A DNA stretch of 64,000 nt from Rhizophagus irregularis (Eukaryota; Glomeromycota; Glomeromycetes; Glomerales; Glomeraceae). Positions 49,720 through 61,700 of the stretch are shown one piece after another (position 1 is the stretch's first letter; each line of letters opens with the position of its first letter). The notes beneath the pieces are model-generated. The model saw only the letters and a program-made list of their open reading frames with translations, was not told the origin of the DNA and made no database searches. The translations under genes and the position numbers were made by a program. Location of the stretch: the NCBI RefSeq assembly GCF_026210795.1, contig NC_089444.1, positions 296,001-360,000 on the forward strand. Reading direction: 5' to 3'.

Positions 49720-49908
49720 AGGAAATTGCCCATTCAGAATATTGGGATTCAGGAATCAGGATTCGAGAAATATGATTTCAGAGTTCGGGAAATAAGGATT
49801 CGAGAATTGTATATTTCAGGAAAACGTCCAGTTCAGGAAATTAGCATTCAAGCAATTGACTTCAGAAAAAGTTATATTCAGGAAAATAGCATTCAGGAAA
49901 TCGTACTG
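49720..49908 (+). repeat. TTCAGGAAAT-type imperfect tandem repeat, second copy
   Basis: Near-identical to 18412-18590. A 61-codon open frame across it has repeat-driven composition and no counterpart in copy 1, so I do not call a gene. Confidence 0.75.
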
Positions 49909-50089
49909 TAACCATATTGTTTTGTTTAAACATTCTGAATTAGATTAAGTTTAAATTTCTATTATATTAGATAATTAGATTGCATCACTATATAATAATG
50001 GAATTAATTTTATATATAGCTCTTAGTACTAAATTTGGTGATTTTTGCTTCGTCAAATTAACTAAGTACAACTACAATTTTTCAAAGTA

Positions 50090-50500
50090 AAATATATAGT
50101 AATTCGAATGCTGATGGTCTCTTGAGTGGATCTGCACCTAAACATTTTTGAGCATAAAGAGTGAGAGTCTCCTCAGAGGGTTTGAAAATAATAAATGAAC
50201 GGCCATGTTGTCTATTATATATAATAAGGAAGATTACAAATTGATAGTATCCACATTATTATACCAAAACTATAAATACCAGAAACTTAAGTTGGCTCAC
50301 TTCCTTTAAAAATTTCAGGGGCAACAAATGGCACAATCTCAAAAATTCCTTCTGAATTTGTGTTAAATAATGGTTCCTTTGCGTCCAATATGCATGTTTC
50401 TATCGCATTCAACTAAAATATTACCTTCGTGTAAATGACCATGAATAAGACCATATTCATGAATTTTATATATCCCTGACATGATTGATCATATAAGAGT
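50090..50500 (-). pseudogene. relic of a protein kinase domain
   Basis: Minus strand: IMSGIYKIHEYGLIHGHLHE followed by GNILVE (catalytic loop, HRD replaced by HGH, so the Asp is lost) near 50390-50490; SEGIFEIVPFVAPEIFKGSE around APE near 50310-50370; and the conserved C-terminal tail near 50100-50150. Intervening parts are shortened and out of frame. Paralogous to 18700-18966 and part of the same duplicated segment. Confidence 0.8.
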
Positions 50501-50573
50501 TATTAAGTACTATTTATTTAAAATTTAAATTAATTAATTAATTATTATATTAAAATCTTATAATTTTATTTAG

Positions 50574-53537
50574 AGTAAGTATAATTAATATTATTTAATA
50601 TTTGAATTTTTAATTGATTTTATTTTAAATTTTTAATTTTTAATATAATATAATTTTTATATTTAAGATTTGGTACTAGTGGAAGTGAAATTGTGGATCA
50701 ATTTATTTCTAAAAAAAAATTAAAATGGACTCCTTATAATAAATTTAAAAATATTGAATATCTTGGGTTTGGTACTATCTGCTATATATAAAGCTAAATA
50801 TAATAGTATTGAAGTAATTCTTAAATATTTTAATGATTTTAATAATTCAGATGAAAGTTTAAATAAATTTTTAAATGAAGTATGATTAATTATTATTTTT
50901 TTTATTTAATATTATAATTTATTTATACTAATTAACTAAATATTATTTTTTTATAGTGGAAAATTATTAATTCAGATGAAATTATTAAAATATATGGATT
51001 TACAAAAGATCCAGATACTTTGAATTATGTGTTAATAATGGAGTATGCAAATAAGGGTAGTTTAAAAAGTTGTTTAACAGAAATAACAAAAAATTGGGAA
51101 CAAAAATTATTTTATTTATATCAAATTATTAAGGGTTTTAATGATATTCATAAAAATGATCTTATTCATTATAACTTTCATAATGGTAATATTTTATGTA
51201 ACAAATATGAAAAAGACATATGTAAAATTTTTATTAGTGATTATTTAGGATTATTTCAACTTGCAAGATCTTTTTTAAAAGAAAATGATATCTATGGAGT
51301 TTTACCATTTATAGCACCTGAAATTTTAAGAGGTCAACCTTATACTCAAGATAGCGATATATATAGTTTTTCTATAATTATGTGGGAATTTACATCTAAA
51401 ATTCCACCTTTAATGATAAAGCACATAATCTCCAACTTGCTTTAAGTATTTGTAAAGGTGAACGTCCTGAAGTTATTGAAAATACTCCACAATGTTATAT
51501 AGATTTAATGAAAAAATGCTGGGATGAGGATCCATTAAAAAGGCCATCTTCTAAAGAAGTTTTGAATATTATTAAAAATTGGATTTTCCATCCTTCAAAT
51601 AAGAAAATTAAAGATATCAATAAAGAATTAAAAAGCAATATTACTGAATTTATAAATGCACCAATTGAGTATAATAACCTTATTGTAGAATCTCATCCAA
51701 AAGCATGCTGTACAAGTCATTTACTTGATTTTACTAGTAAAGAATTAAATGAAATTCTAGAAGGTTTTCAAGGATTTCTTGAATTAAAACAAAATTATCA
51801 AGGTTCTCAAAATGAATTACAAAATATTCAAATGGAATTAATTAATTTACAACAAAACTCAACTTTACAAAATGAAGAATTTGCAAAAAAAGAAAGTACT
51901 TTACAAATCCAAATTACAAACCTGCAAAGTGAAAAGCAAGCTTTAGATGGCAAGCTGACTGAACAGTTAAAGCAAATCAGTCAGCTAAATCAAGAAAAAA
52001 ATAATCTGCAAGATAAATTAGTCCAAACAGAAACTATTATTCAAGAGTTAAAATTTCAGCAAGATCAATTTAAAAATCAATTAAATCAATCTCAAATTGG
52101 TTATAAACAAATAGAAGAAGAAAATCTTAAATTAGAAAAGATTGCTGAAACTTATTATCAAAGTTCTCAAAATGAGTTAATTAATTTGCAACAAGGAAAT
52201 TCTCAATTTAAAAATCAATTAATTCAAATAAAGGAAGAAAATCTTAACTTAGAAAATGAATTAGATGATTTACAACAAAAGAATTTTAAATTTGAGCAAA
52301 ATAATCAAAATCTGAGGCTTAATTTAGCTATACAAATTAAAGAATTTGCAGAAAAAGAAAATGTTTTCCAAACCCAAATTATTGACCTGCAAAATGAAAA
52401 GCAATCCTTATTAGTTGATAATTTAACTAAACAATTGGAACAAAATAAACAAATTAATCAGCAAGTTCAAATTCAAGTTAGTCAGTTAAAGCAAGAAAAA
52501 TTTGATTTACAAAAAAAATTAACTCAAACAGAAGATAATATTCAAGAATTAAAATCTCAGCAAGAAAGCTTAACTGAACAAAAAGAACAATTAAAAAACA
52601 AACTAAGTCAGTCCCAAGTTAATTGTGAACAGATAGAACAAGAAAAGATCAGGTTGCGTAATATGGTAAAAGGTCTTTCACAAGAACAAAAGCTTACAAT
52701 TAAATTGAAAACCAAGTTAGAAAAAGAAATTGCTCAATTAGAACAAAAATTAATTATTGAAGAACAAATCAAAATGCGATTAACTCAAGCTTTACAGATA
52801 AAAGATGATAAAATAAATGAATTAGAAAAGAAACTTGTTACTCTTGATCAAGAACGTATTAAGCAGCTAAAAGACAAAGAAAAAGAATTGAGTAAAATTG
52901 AAAAGGAATTAATAAATAAATTAACTAGTGGAGAAAATACTAAGGAAATTCATAAAGAAAAAGAAGCTAAACAAAAAGAGATGAATGAACTCCAACAAGA
53001 ATTATCAAGAATTTCAGCTTCTTATAATGCCAATAGAAAAAAACGGATTCTCAATCAAGTCAATAATTTTCTGAAAGTTAAGGGTGATTTCCTAACTTTA
53101 CAAGAAGAAGCTATTAAAAAACTACAAAATTGTTGTAATCATCTAGAAAGTTCCATTAATAAGGAAAAAGATACTATTGGTTCTATTGAAGATATAAAAA
53201 CCTCTAAATTTATTGACAAATATACTAAAGAATTTCAAAGTATTCTTGTAAAATATAATGATGGATTATTAGAGCTGAACAAAAATTATTATTCCTTAAA
53301 GAATGTTGTTCAGGAAAATAAAGAGTTGGAAGTTTACCTCATGATTGAAATATTCTTAGGTTGAATTCTTTCAATCTTGATAAATATAAAATTTTTAAAT
53401 TTGCTACTAATTCTCAGGAAGGAACCAGAATTCAATTAAATTCTAATATGATGAAAGAAGATATAAATTCATTAAGAAAGAATTTGAATGAATTAAACCA
53501 AAAAAAAAATGAATTAATAAATTTAGCAACAGTTTAA
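50574..53537 (+). pseudogene. kinase-like gene with long coiled coil, several lesions
   Basis: A 1-nt exon (A at 50574, between TTTAG and GTAAGT) and exons 50668-50879 and 50957-53537 match the layout of the minus-strand kinase gene. Lesions: the glycine loop is shortened by 9 nt and followed by a 7-nt insertion causing TAA near 50790; one T is missing at about 51410 (CCACCTTTAATG), shifting frame within the C-lobe; and there is a shift near 53345 before the last 58 codons. HRD is HYN (catalytic Asp to Asn) and DLG reads DYLG, so even restored it would be a pseudokinase. After the kinase, about 51760-53050 encodes a Gln/Glu/Lys/Leu-rich coiled coil of over 400 residues (LNQEKNNLQDKLVQTE type), still open. 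Upstream exons are missing. Expression as the 618-codon coiled-coil ORF (51508-53364) cannot be excluded. Confidence 0.75.
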
Positions 53538-53804
53538 ATTTAAATTTAACTATATTGATGGATTATAGTACAGTTGATTTATTGAAATGAAAATAAGTAT
53601 ATTATTTAGCAAAATATATCCCTATGAAAAAAGCCTGTGTGATTTTTGTTGAAAAAACATCCAATTAAATTCACTATGATTTCTGTATATTTGACCATAC
53701 AATAATTGTGCTAAAAATTGCAATAAATCACACAATAGTTGTATGGCAATCATACAATAATCATCCAATTTATGACCTGATTTTATATAATTATTGTCTA
53801 ATTT

Positions 53805-54012
53805 TTGAGCCAAATTTTGGGCCGAATTTTAGGAATTATTCTGGGCCGAATTTAGAAATTATTGTGAGCCGAATTTTAGGAATTATTAGGAATTATTATG
53901 GCCGAATTTAGGAATTATTGTGGGCCGAATTATTAAGAATTATTATGGCAAATTTAGGAATTATTGTAAGCCGAATTTAGGAATTATTGTGGGCCGAATT
54001 TTAGGAATTATG
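53805..54012 (+). repeat. about 23-bp tandem repeat GGGCCGAATTTAGGAATTAT
   Basis: Eight to nine imperfect copies of a 22-25 bp unit GGGCCGAATTTTAGGAATTA plus TTGT. Non-coding. Confidence 0.85.
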
Positions 54013-54944
54013 ATTACAGTAAGTTAAAATTTGGTCAGTAACGATTAACGACAAGCAAATTTATAAAGTGAAATTATGGATTTTTATTAATTTAATATAC
54101 AAAATAAAACACTATATTTGATATGAATTATAAATGTAGAAAACTATAAAAAAATATAAATATATATATATAATAATTCATAAATAATATACTATCGCTG
54201 TATTAGATATAAACTATAAATTAAAACTATAAATGTATAAAGAAAATAAAATCAAATATTAAAGAAAGTAAAGTAAATTATTGGTATAAGTAAATTATTA
54301 ATATTAAAAATAAAAAAGTATGAAGTTAGTAAAGAAAGCAAAATTAGAATTAGTAAGTAGTATGGAAAGTAAATTGTTAGCATTTGTTAGCGTTAGTAAT
54401 AATAAAAAAAAAAGAAAGTAAAATAAATTATTGTAAGTAAATTATTAATATTAAAAATAAAAAAGTAAGTTAATAAAGAAAGCAAATTAGTAAGTAGTAT
54501 GGAAAGTAATTGTTAGCGTTTGTTAGCGTTAGTAATAATAAAAAAAAGTATAAAGTTAGTGAAAAAAGCAAGTTAGTAATTGAAATGTAAAAAAGTTAGA
54601 AAATAAATAAAAGGATAAAAAAAAATAAATTTTCTTACCGAAAAGAAAGTTTGAAGAAAAAAAGTTTGAAGAAAAAAAAGGTTAAAAAAAATAAACAAAT
54701 ATTTTCTGCGTAGTGAAAAAAGTAAGTTAGTAATGTAAAAGAGTTAAAAAATAAATTCTGCGTAGTGAAAAAAGTAAGTTAGTAATGTAAAAAAGTTAAA
54801 AAATAAATAAACGAAAAGAAAAGTTTGAAGAAAAAAGAAAAAAAGTTTGAAGAAATAAAAAAATAAACAAATATTTTCTACGTTATATTTATTATTTATT
54901 TTGATGATCAGATCACGTGGTATAATATAATTTAATTTTAACTA
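54013..54944 (+). repeat. AT-rich region with two tandem duplications
   Basis: About 54262-54413 and 54414-54548 are direct copies (GTAAATTATTAATATTAAAA, AGTAGTATGGAAAGTAA, TTGTTAGCGTTAGTAATAAT). A roughly 50-bp unit starting TCTGCGTAGTGAAAAAAGTA repeats at 54707 and 54757. No gene is seen. Confidence 0.7.
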
Positions 54945-55647
54945 GGGGTTAGATAAATAAACGGGGGGTCCAACTCAAATGTTACACAGGCTAATCATTG
55001 AAATCATTGACCGCCAGAACTGTCACTCTCATATATTGGTTACACAAACGAATTTTCATATTAAAATTTCACTTTTTTTTTATTTTTTCAACACGTACAC
55101 ATAGAAAAGCAGCCGATCCCAGAAGCCAAGGTTGTATATGCTAGCTCTATATAGGCGAAGTTTTTTCATTAAAATTAGATCACTGGTTGCTTTGTTCTTA
55201 ATTTTATATGTTTTTTGCTCTTTTATGATAGTAAGTTAAAATTATATCCTTTTTTTTCGAGATTTCAACAAGTATATACTAAATATTTTTACGTAAAACA
55301 TTTTAAAATAGCTTTTTCTTCTTTTATTATGTATTATTTTCAAGTGTGTAAATAAACTTTTATATGTTTTTGAGGTATTTCAAACAGCCGATCCAAAATT
55401 TTAAAAAATATAGACAGAATATTTCGAAAAAAAAAATATTTTCGTGTAGTTTCACATTTCGTCATTACCGATTTATCATTTTTTTTCATAGATTATATTG
55501 ATTATCGGCAGATCTTTCACTTTAAACATGGGGTAATATTTAATTTTAATAGTAACACATAGTAATTTACATATGGCTTCAGTTCTGGCGATCACTGATC
55601 AGTCTGTGTAACATTTGAGTTGGACCCCCGTTTATTTATCTAACCCC
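54945..55647. mobile_element. 703-bp MITE with TA target duplication
   Basis: Terminal inverted repeats GGGGTTAGATAAATAAACGG continuing through TCCAACTCAAATGTTACACA match for about 45 bp and more loosely to about 75 bp (CGCCAGAACTG). The element is flanked by TA on both sides, as for Tc1/mariner-type insertion. No transposase inside. Outside it, GATCAGATCACGTG occurs in the same orientation on both flanks (54907 and 55664), so the host site was already a short tandem duplication. Confidence 0.8.
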
Positions 55648-56035
55648 TAGATTTTAATTGGACGATCAGATCACGTGTATTATATACATAATTTTAATTG
55701 GACAATTTCTTTTATTTTCCAAACTAACCGGATAAGTAGTGACACAAAATTTTAACTAACGAAAAATGAACTTTTAAACTTTAATTTTGCATTAGTTACA
55801 AAATTTCATTACAAAAGCAATACGACAACACAAAAATTTACTTTATTTAAAATATATATGCATATTATGTATGTTATCTCTAATTTATGAAATAAAATAA
55901 AATATTAGTATTTGTAACTAATTAATTTCAAATTAAATAACTTACTTTATTATTTTCGTTATAATCTAAAATAAAAATAAAAATTAATTGATTATTATAA
56001 AAAATTTTTTGTAATATAAAATGAAAAAATAAATA
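55648..56035. other. AT-rich spacer, nothing recognised
   Basis: Lies 3' of the minus-strand accessory gene. A possible extra terminal exon of that gene (55946-55967, after TTTTAG) would replace only the last few residues. Confidence 0.35.
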
Positions 56036-57118
56036 TTAATTATTACCTTTTCGCAGTTGATTGGAAATCCGCCCAGATTTTTTTCTTTCATTTTTTTTCT
56101 TCCCGCTCTTTTCGCTGGCATTTGTATTGCCAACATCTGTACTATTATCATTTTTTTTCTTTCCGCTCTTTCCGCTGACATTTGTATTGGTATCATCAAC
56201 GTCTGTATTATTATCGTTATTATCAGACTTCAAGAAAAGTTTAAAAGAGATATAACTGAAGTTAAAAATATGTTTTTAACAAAATGCTTATACTATATAT
56301 ATTATACCTTATCTGATAAATCATCTGCAGTTCCACTACTACTAATGACCACTTTGTTTTTAATTTTATCTCTAGTGATCACCGATTTATTCTTTTTTAA
56401 AATAACTTCCGTTTCCTTCTTCTTTAGTTTTTTTTGGTGGGCACCTTTTATAAAATTCAAAAATTAATACGTATTTATTTTTATAAATAAATATAATTCA
56501 AAAGATGAAATTATTATTTACGTTTATTGTTCATCGAGCGGCGAAATAATTCTTTGATAGCCCAATCTCCTGTTGTTTTGGGAAAATGACTATTATTCCC
56601 TTTGAACTGAAAAAAAAATTTTGTTAAATGTATTATAAATGTATTGATTTAAAGTATGATTAATTTACAATATACTCACCTTCTCGATAATTTTTAATAT
56701 TGCTCTCCTCTCCTGCTTTTCCCAGGACGTTTCAACATCGATATACGCTTCAATTAGGTCACGTATACTTGACTAGTAAAATATATAAAAGTTAAATCCT
56801 AAAATGATAATACATGAATTATATCAACAATTACATATTTATATATTACAAACTTTGTAACCATTAAATTCCTCATTAGTCAGGTTTAAAATTTTTGCAA
56901 TATTAATGTAAGCACCGGTTGGTTTGGAAATTGATACAGTTTCATCCACCACTTTTTCTAGAATTCTCTATATTTATAATTAAAACTTAATGTTAAAAAG
57001 AGATCAAACTGCAATATAAATGCTAAAATTAACTTACATTTTGTTGAACAGGAAGATCTGACGATTTTTTTGATTGATTAAGAACGGTTATTTTATTTAA
57101 TTTTTTGTTAGTAGCCAT
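56036..57118 (-). CDS. transposon-associated hypothetical protein, six exons
   Basis: Minus-strand exons 57118-57038, 56967-56854, 56772-56680, 56606-56522, 56444-56308 and 56227-56036 give 233 residues. Every junction is GT..AG and frame-preserving (phase 0 except one R codon split at exon 4/5). It starts MATNKKLNKITVLNQSKKSS. The middle (ILNLTNEEFNGYKSSIRDLI, then FPKTTGDWAIKELFRRSMNN) looks like a compact helical domain. The C-terminus is Lys/Asn/Asp/Ser-rich, with a repeated GKSGKKKNDNSTDVGNTN-type unit occurring twice. It is transcribed away from the transposase, about 1.6 kb between starts. The family was not recognised; position and nuclear-protein-like composition suggest an accessory protein of the element, which is inference. 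Confidence 0.75.
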
Positions 57119-57214
57119 AACAAAAAAATCCAAATGTAATGAAGAGAAATTCAGATAGAACGAAGAAAACGAAGAAAAAAAGAATGAATTAAATTTCTCT
57201 GAATTTATATTAAC

Positions 57215-58510
57215 TTGACGAGGTTTTTTTTTTAAAAAAAAGGTAGAAACATTAGCGATTTTTCCTAAAAAGGAAAGATAAACGAATAATTTTTTTTTTA
57301 AAAAAAAGGCAGAAACATCATCGACATTTCTTAAAAAAGAAAAATACAACGATCAAATTTTTTTTCTAAAAAAAATTGATAGCGATATTGTGTACAAAAA
57401 AGGAATATAAAAGGGTTTTTATAACATCTATTTTTAGCTATTTCAACAGTTACGGTAGAGTTTTTTAAATAAAGAATAATAAAATGAATAAACGATACAA
57501 ATTATTATAACAAATTATTATAATCGTGCGTGACTTAATAAAAATATGAAGATTTCCCACTAGATTTAGTATTAATATTTTTTGGGAAGTTGTTTCCTAT
57601 TTTTTTTTTTTTTTTTTAAAAAAAAAAAGTAGAAACATTATCGATTTTCTTAAGATTTTTTAAAAAAAATTGACAATATTTGACAGCAATATTGTATACA
57701 AAAAAGGAATACAAAAGTGACAATATTTGACAGTAATATTGTATACAAAAAAGGAATACAAAAAGGGGTTTTTCATAATAAGACTTCAACCGAAGACCAA
57801 AGTTTCTTAAAGCGATCTTTTTTTTTTTTAAAAAAAAAGAACAATCTTTTTTTAAAAAATGACAGCATTCGAAGTACAAAAAAGGAATACAAAGGAGGTT
57901 TTCATATCTATTTTAAAATTACACAGCCATTTTATCATAAGATTTTAACCCCTATAAAAAATTTTTATCCGAATTTTTCCATTATTTCTCCGTGTCTTCC
58001 GTGTCTTCCGTAAAAATTCCGTGAAAATGATACATTCACGGATATCGAGATGAAAATTTCCATGATTTAAAGCTATTATTAATTCTATTAAAATGATACA
58101 TTCATAAAAAAAAACATGGAAAGATAAAATACGGATCATATTTTTACAGGAATGTAATACTTATTTAAAATAATAGTTATTTAATTTGATGAATAATTGT
58201 TGACGTAAAAATATATTTTTTTTGATGACAAAAAAATAGTGATAGTATTACTGTAGATTAAGTGTTAGATCCTCGAACGAGGATAATTTTTTTTAAGATG
58301 ATTAATCCGTCGTTAATCGCAACGAAATAAATGGGTGTGTAACACTGGTGTAAAGATGTATGTAAAGAGATATGTATAATGCTTTTTTTTTAAAAAAAAA
58401 AATAGGCAGAAACATTATCAATTGTTCTTAAAAAAAAAAATCTTTTTTTTAATACAATATTCGAAGTACAAAAAAGGGAGTTTTTATCTATTTTTAAATT
58501 ACACAGCCAT
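57215..58510. repeat. dispersed T-run/A-run palindromic repeats between divergent genes
   Basis: Four to five copies (about 57221, 57292, 57600, 57815 and 58383) of T(8-16)A(8-12), followed by GCAGAAACATTATCGATTTT or similar and, in several, by CAATATTGTATACAAAAAAG and GAATACAAAAGG. The T/A runs are perfect palindromes. They fill the region between the accessory gene and the transposase and could be regulatory or transposase-binding subterminal repeats. Confidence 0.7.
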
Positions 58511-58714
58511 CTTAAAACGACAGGAATATTTGTGTACAAATTATTCCGAATAAAGATAAATCAAAATTTTTTAGCTTATAAAATCTGAAACATAAATTTT
58601 ATGCAGTGTGAAAAAAAAAAAGTATTTTAGTTTTTAATTTTTATAAATCTTGTATAGTGTAAAAAAAAAGTGTTTATTTTTTATAAATTGTGAAAAAAAA
58701 GTATTGGAAAAAAA

Positions 58715-61700
58715 ATGTCGAATAATAAAGTATTATGTATATGTTCCAAATGTAAAAAAAAAGGATCAGATAATATTGGTAAATATGTGCATCCTACTAC
58801 CAAATGGAGACATATTAAAAATGCAAAAAAGAATTATAATTTTAGCGACAACGATGATGATAGCGACGACGACGATAGCGATAATGATGATAATAATAAT
58901 AATAATAACGATCATGACGACGATAATAATGATATCGATAATGATGATAATAATAACGATCACGACAAAGACCACGATGACGATAACGATTACGATGACG
59001 ACCACGATAATGATGGCGATAATGATGATAATAATAACGACTACGACGATAATAATCATGATGATAATGATGTAGAATATAAACAGTAAGTATTAAGGAG
59101 AATATTTCTGTTATTCGTTAACTAATAATGATTATTAAATGTTTTATATTATATTTTAATTGTAATGATGATAGGAGGAATGAATTTGATAATAGATCTT
59201 CAAGATCTCCTACTCCCGTTCTCATGGTAATTGATGATGATTGCTATGATGACAATCAAGAACACCATGACAATCGTGACAATTCTGATGAAAAAACAGA
59301 ATCATCAACTGCAACTGAATCTGAATCTTATGAAAGTTTATATGATTCTTTTGATGATAATAATACGTTTGAAGTATTACAAAAAGGACTATATAGTAGC
59401 GATAATGAATCATCTGATGACGGTATTAATTTAACAGAAGGTAATATACGCAATATTTATTTATTTATTTAAAATTATTTATTATTAATGCAAATACATA
59501 TTACACAGGTCGAAATGCTAAAAATCGGCAAAAAAAATGGCGCGAAAAGCAGTGGCTATTCTTGGCTATTCTTGGCTATTCTTGGCTGTTTTTGGCTATT
59601 TACGAATTAACCTATACTATTTGTAAATAGTTTATACAAATTTGCGAATAGTTTATGCGATTTGCGCCATTTTTTTTGCCTATTTTTGATCATTTGACGT
59701 GTGTTATTTGTAGGGTCTAATATTGTAGGGTCTAATATTAATAGTATTAATGATGAAGTTGCTAGAGGTTTACGTCTTCTTGAAGTAAAAACTCGACAAA
59801 ATATTACTGATGCAGCCTTTAAAGAAATTGTTACTGCAGCTAGTGGTAATTTTACAAGTCAATATACACTAATAAAAACACTTAAAAATATAGTTCCTAT
59901 TAAACCAATTTGGGTTGATATGTGCATAAATTCATGCTGTGCTTTTACTGGTAATTTGGAAACATTAAATAAATGTACCTATTGTAAAGCTGAACGTTAT
60001 CAAGAAGGAGGACGACCAAGAGCACAAGTAGCATATTTTTCAATTCAGAATCGATTTAAAATTCAATATCAAGATCCAACACGCGCAAAACAATTACGTT
60101 ATCGTTCTGAATATATTACCAGAGAAGATAATGGTGCTATTGGCGATGTATTTGACGGCTCACAATATAAAAATCTATCCCAAGAGGGATATTTTCAAGA
60201 CGATCGTGATATTGCACTTTTAGGTTCTGTTGATGGTTATCAACTATTCAAACAAAAATGTGATGATTGTTGGATAGTTTTATTTATTAATGCTAATTTG
60301 CCACCCCATCAACGTGTAAAAAAAGAAAATTTACTTATTACTTCAATCATCCCGGGTCCTAAAGCTCCAAAAAATTTTAATTCTTTTATGAAACCAATAG
60401 TTGAAGAATTATGCTTATTAAATGGTAATTTTAATTACATACATTATGATAAAACTTAATGATAAAAAAAAAATATATTAAAAATAATTGTAAATTTGTA
60501 AATTTGTAGATGGTGTTGAATGCTATGATGGTGCTACGAATGAGAATTTCCTCTTAAAAGTTATGGTACTTTCCTGGTCTGGAGATACTCCCGGATTGTC
60601 AAAACTTGCTTGCTTAACTGGACATAATTCATACATGGCATGTCGTTACTGTGATCTTCGTGGGATATATAATAATCATGTATATTATCCTACAACACCA
60701 CCACCATCAATTGAAACATATAAAACTTATAATCCATCAGATTTACCAAAAAGAACTCATAGAGATTATATGATAAGAATTGAACAAATAACGACAATAC
60801 CGCCATCAAGAACACGCGATACATTAATTTCTGATTTAGGTAAATAATAAATCTATTGCAACATAATTTTTTTTACTATAAAATTAATAATTATTATTTT
60901 GAATAGGTGTTACAGGACGTAGTGTTTTATTAGAAATAGAAACAACTCAATTTCCTACATGTTTTCCAATAGATATTATGCATTTGTTTTATGAAAACAT
61001 CGCATTATATATGTTAAAACATTGGATGGGTTGTTTTTTTAAAGATTCTATTCTTAATGATCAGCCATATGTAATTAACAACAAACAATGGACTGAGATT
61101 GGGATTGAAATGGAAACCATAAGAAAATCCATTCCAACTGATTTTGGTCGACCACCACGAAATATCTTACATCACCATAATGGTTACAAAGCAGAGGAGT
61201 GGGCTTCATGGATAACCTTATATTCTTTACCTTTATTAAAAGATCGTTTGCCGGCAAATTATCTTAAAGGTTGGTCCTTTTTTGTTAAAGCTGTTCAGCT
61301 TTGTCAAAAACGAGTATTATCTTTACATGATCAAGAAGAAATAAGGAAATTATTATTGCTATTTTATCAACATTATGAACGGTATATATATTACAACATT
61401 TATTTTATTTATTGAATTATTGTTTTATTAAAATAATATTATTTTTAGTTATTATTATCAGTTTTTGGCTGCCCGACTAAGTGTAATGAAAGTATGCTTT
61501 CATTATATTTTACATGTTGCTGATAGTATTCAGGATACTGGACCATGTTGGTCAACATGGCAGTTTCCTATGGAACATACTTGTGGAATGTTACAACCGC
61601 TAGCAAAATCACGCCTCCATCCATATAAAAATCTAACAAACAATGTATATTTGTTAGAATTATTTAATAATTTGTGTTATTTTAGAAAATTTTATGACCA

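Larger units (their letters stand above)
41140..49930 (+). repeat. duplicated locus, copy 2 (interrupted)
   Basis: Homologous to 15950-18640. The homology is interrupted at 42269-42638, 43496-43823 and 43877-46663 by transposable elements with clear target duplications, and at about 46766-49690 by an unrelated block. Confidence 0.85.

Noticed and set aside
58650-59075. Ile/Met/Thr and Val/Ile-rich ORFs on both strands
   Set aside because: They are alternative readings of the GAT/AAT repeat that codes the Asp/Asn tract of the transposase.
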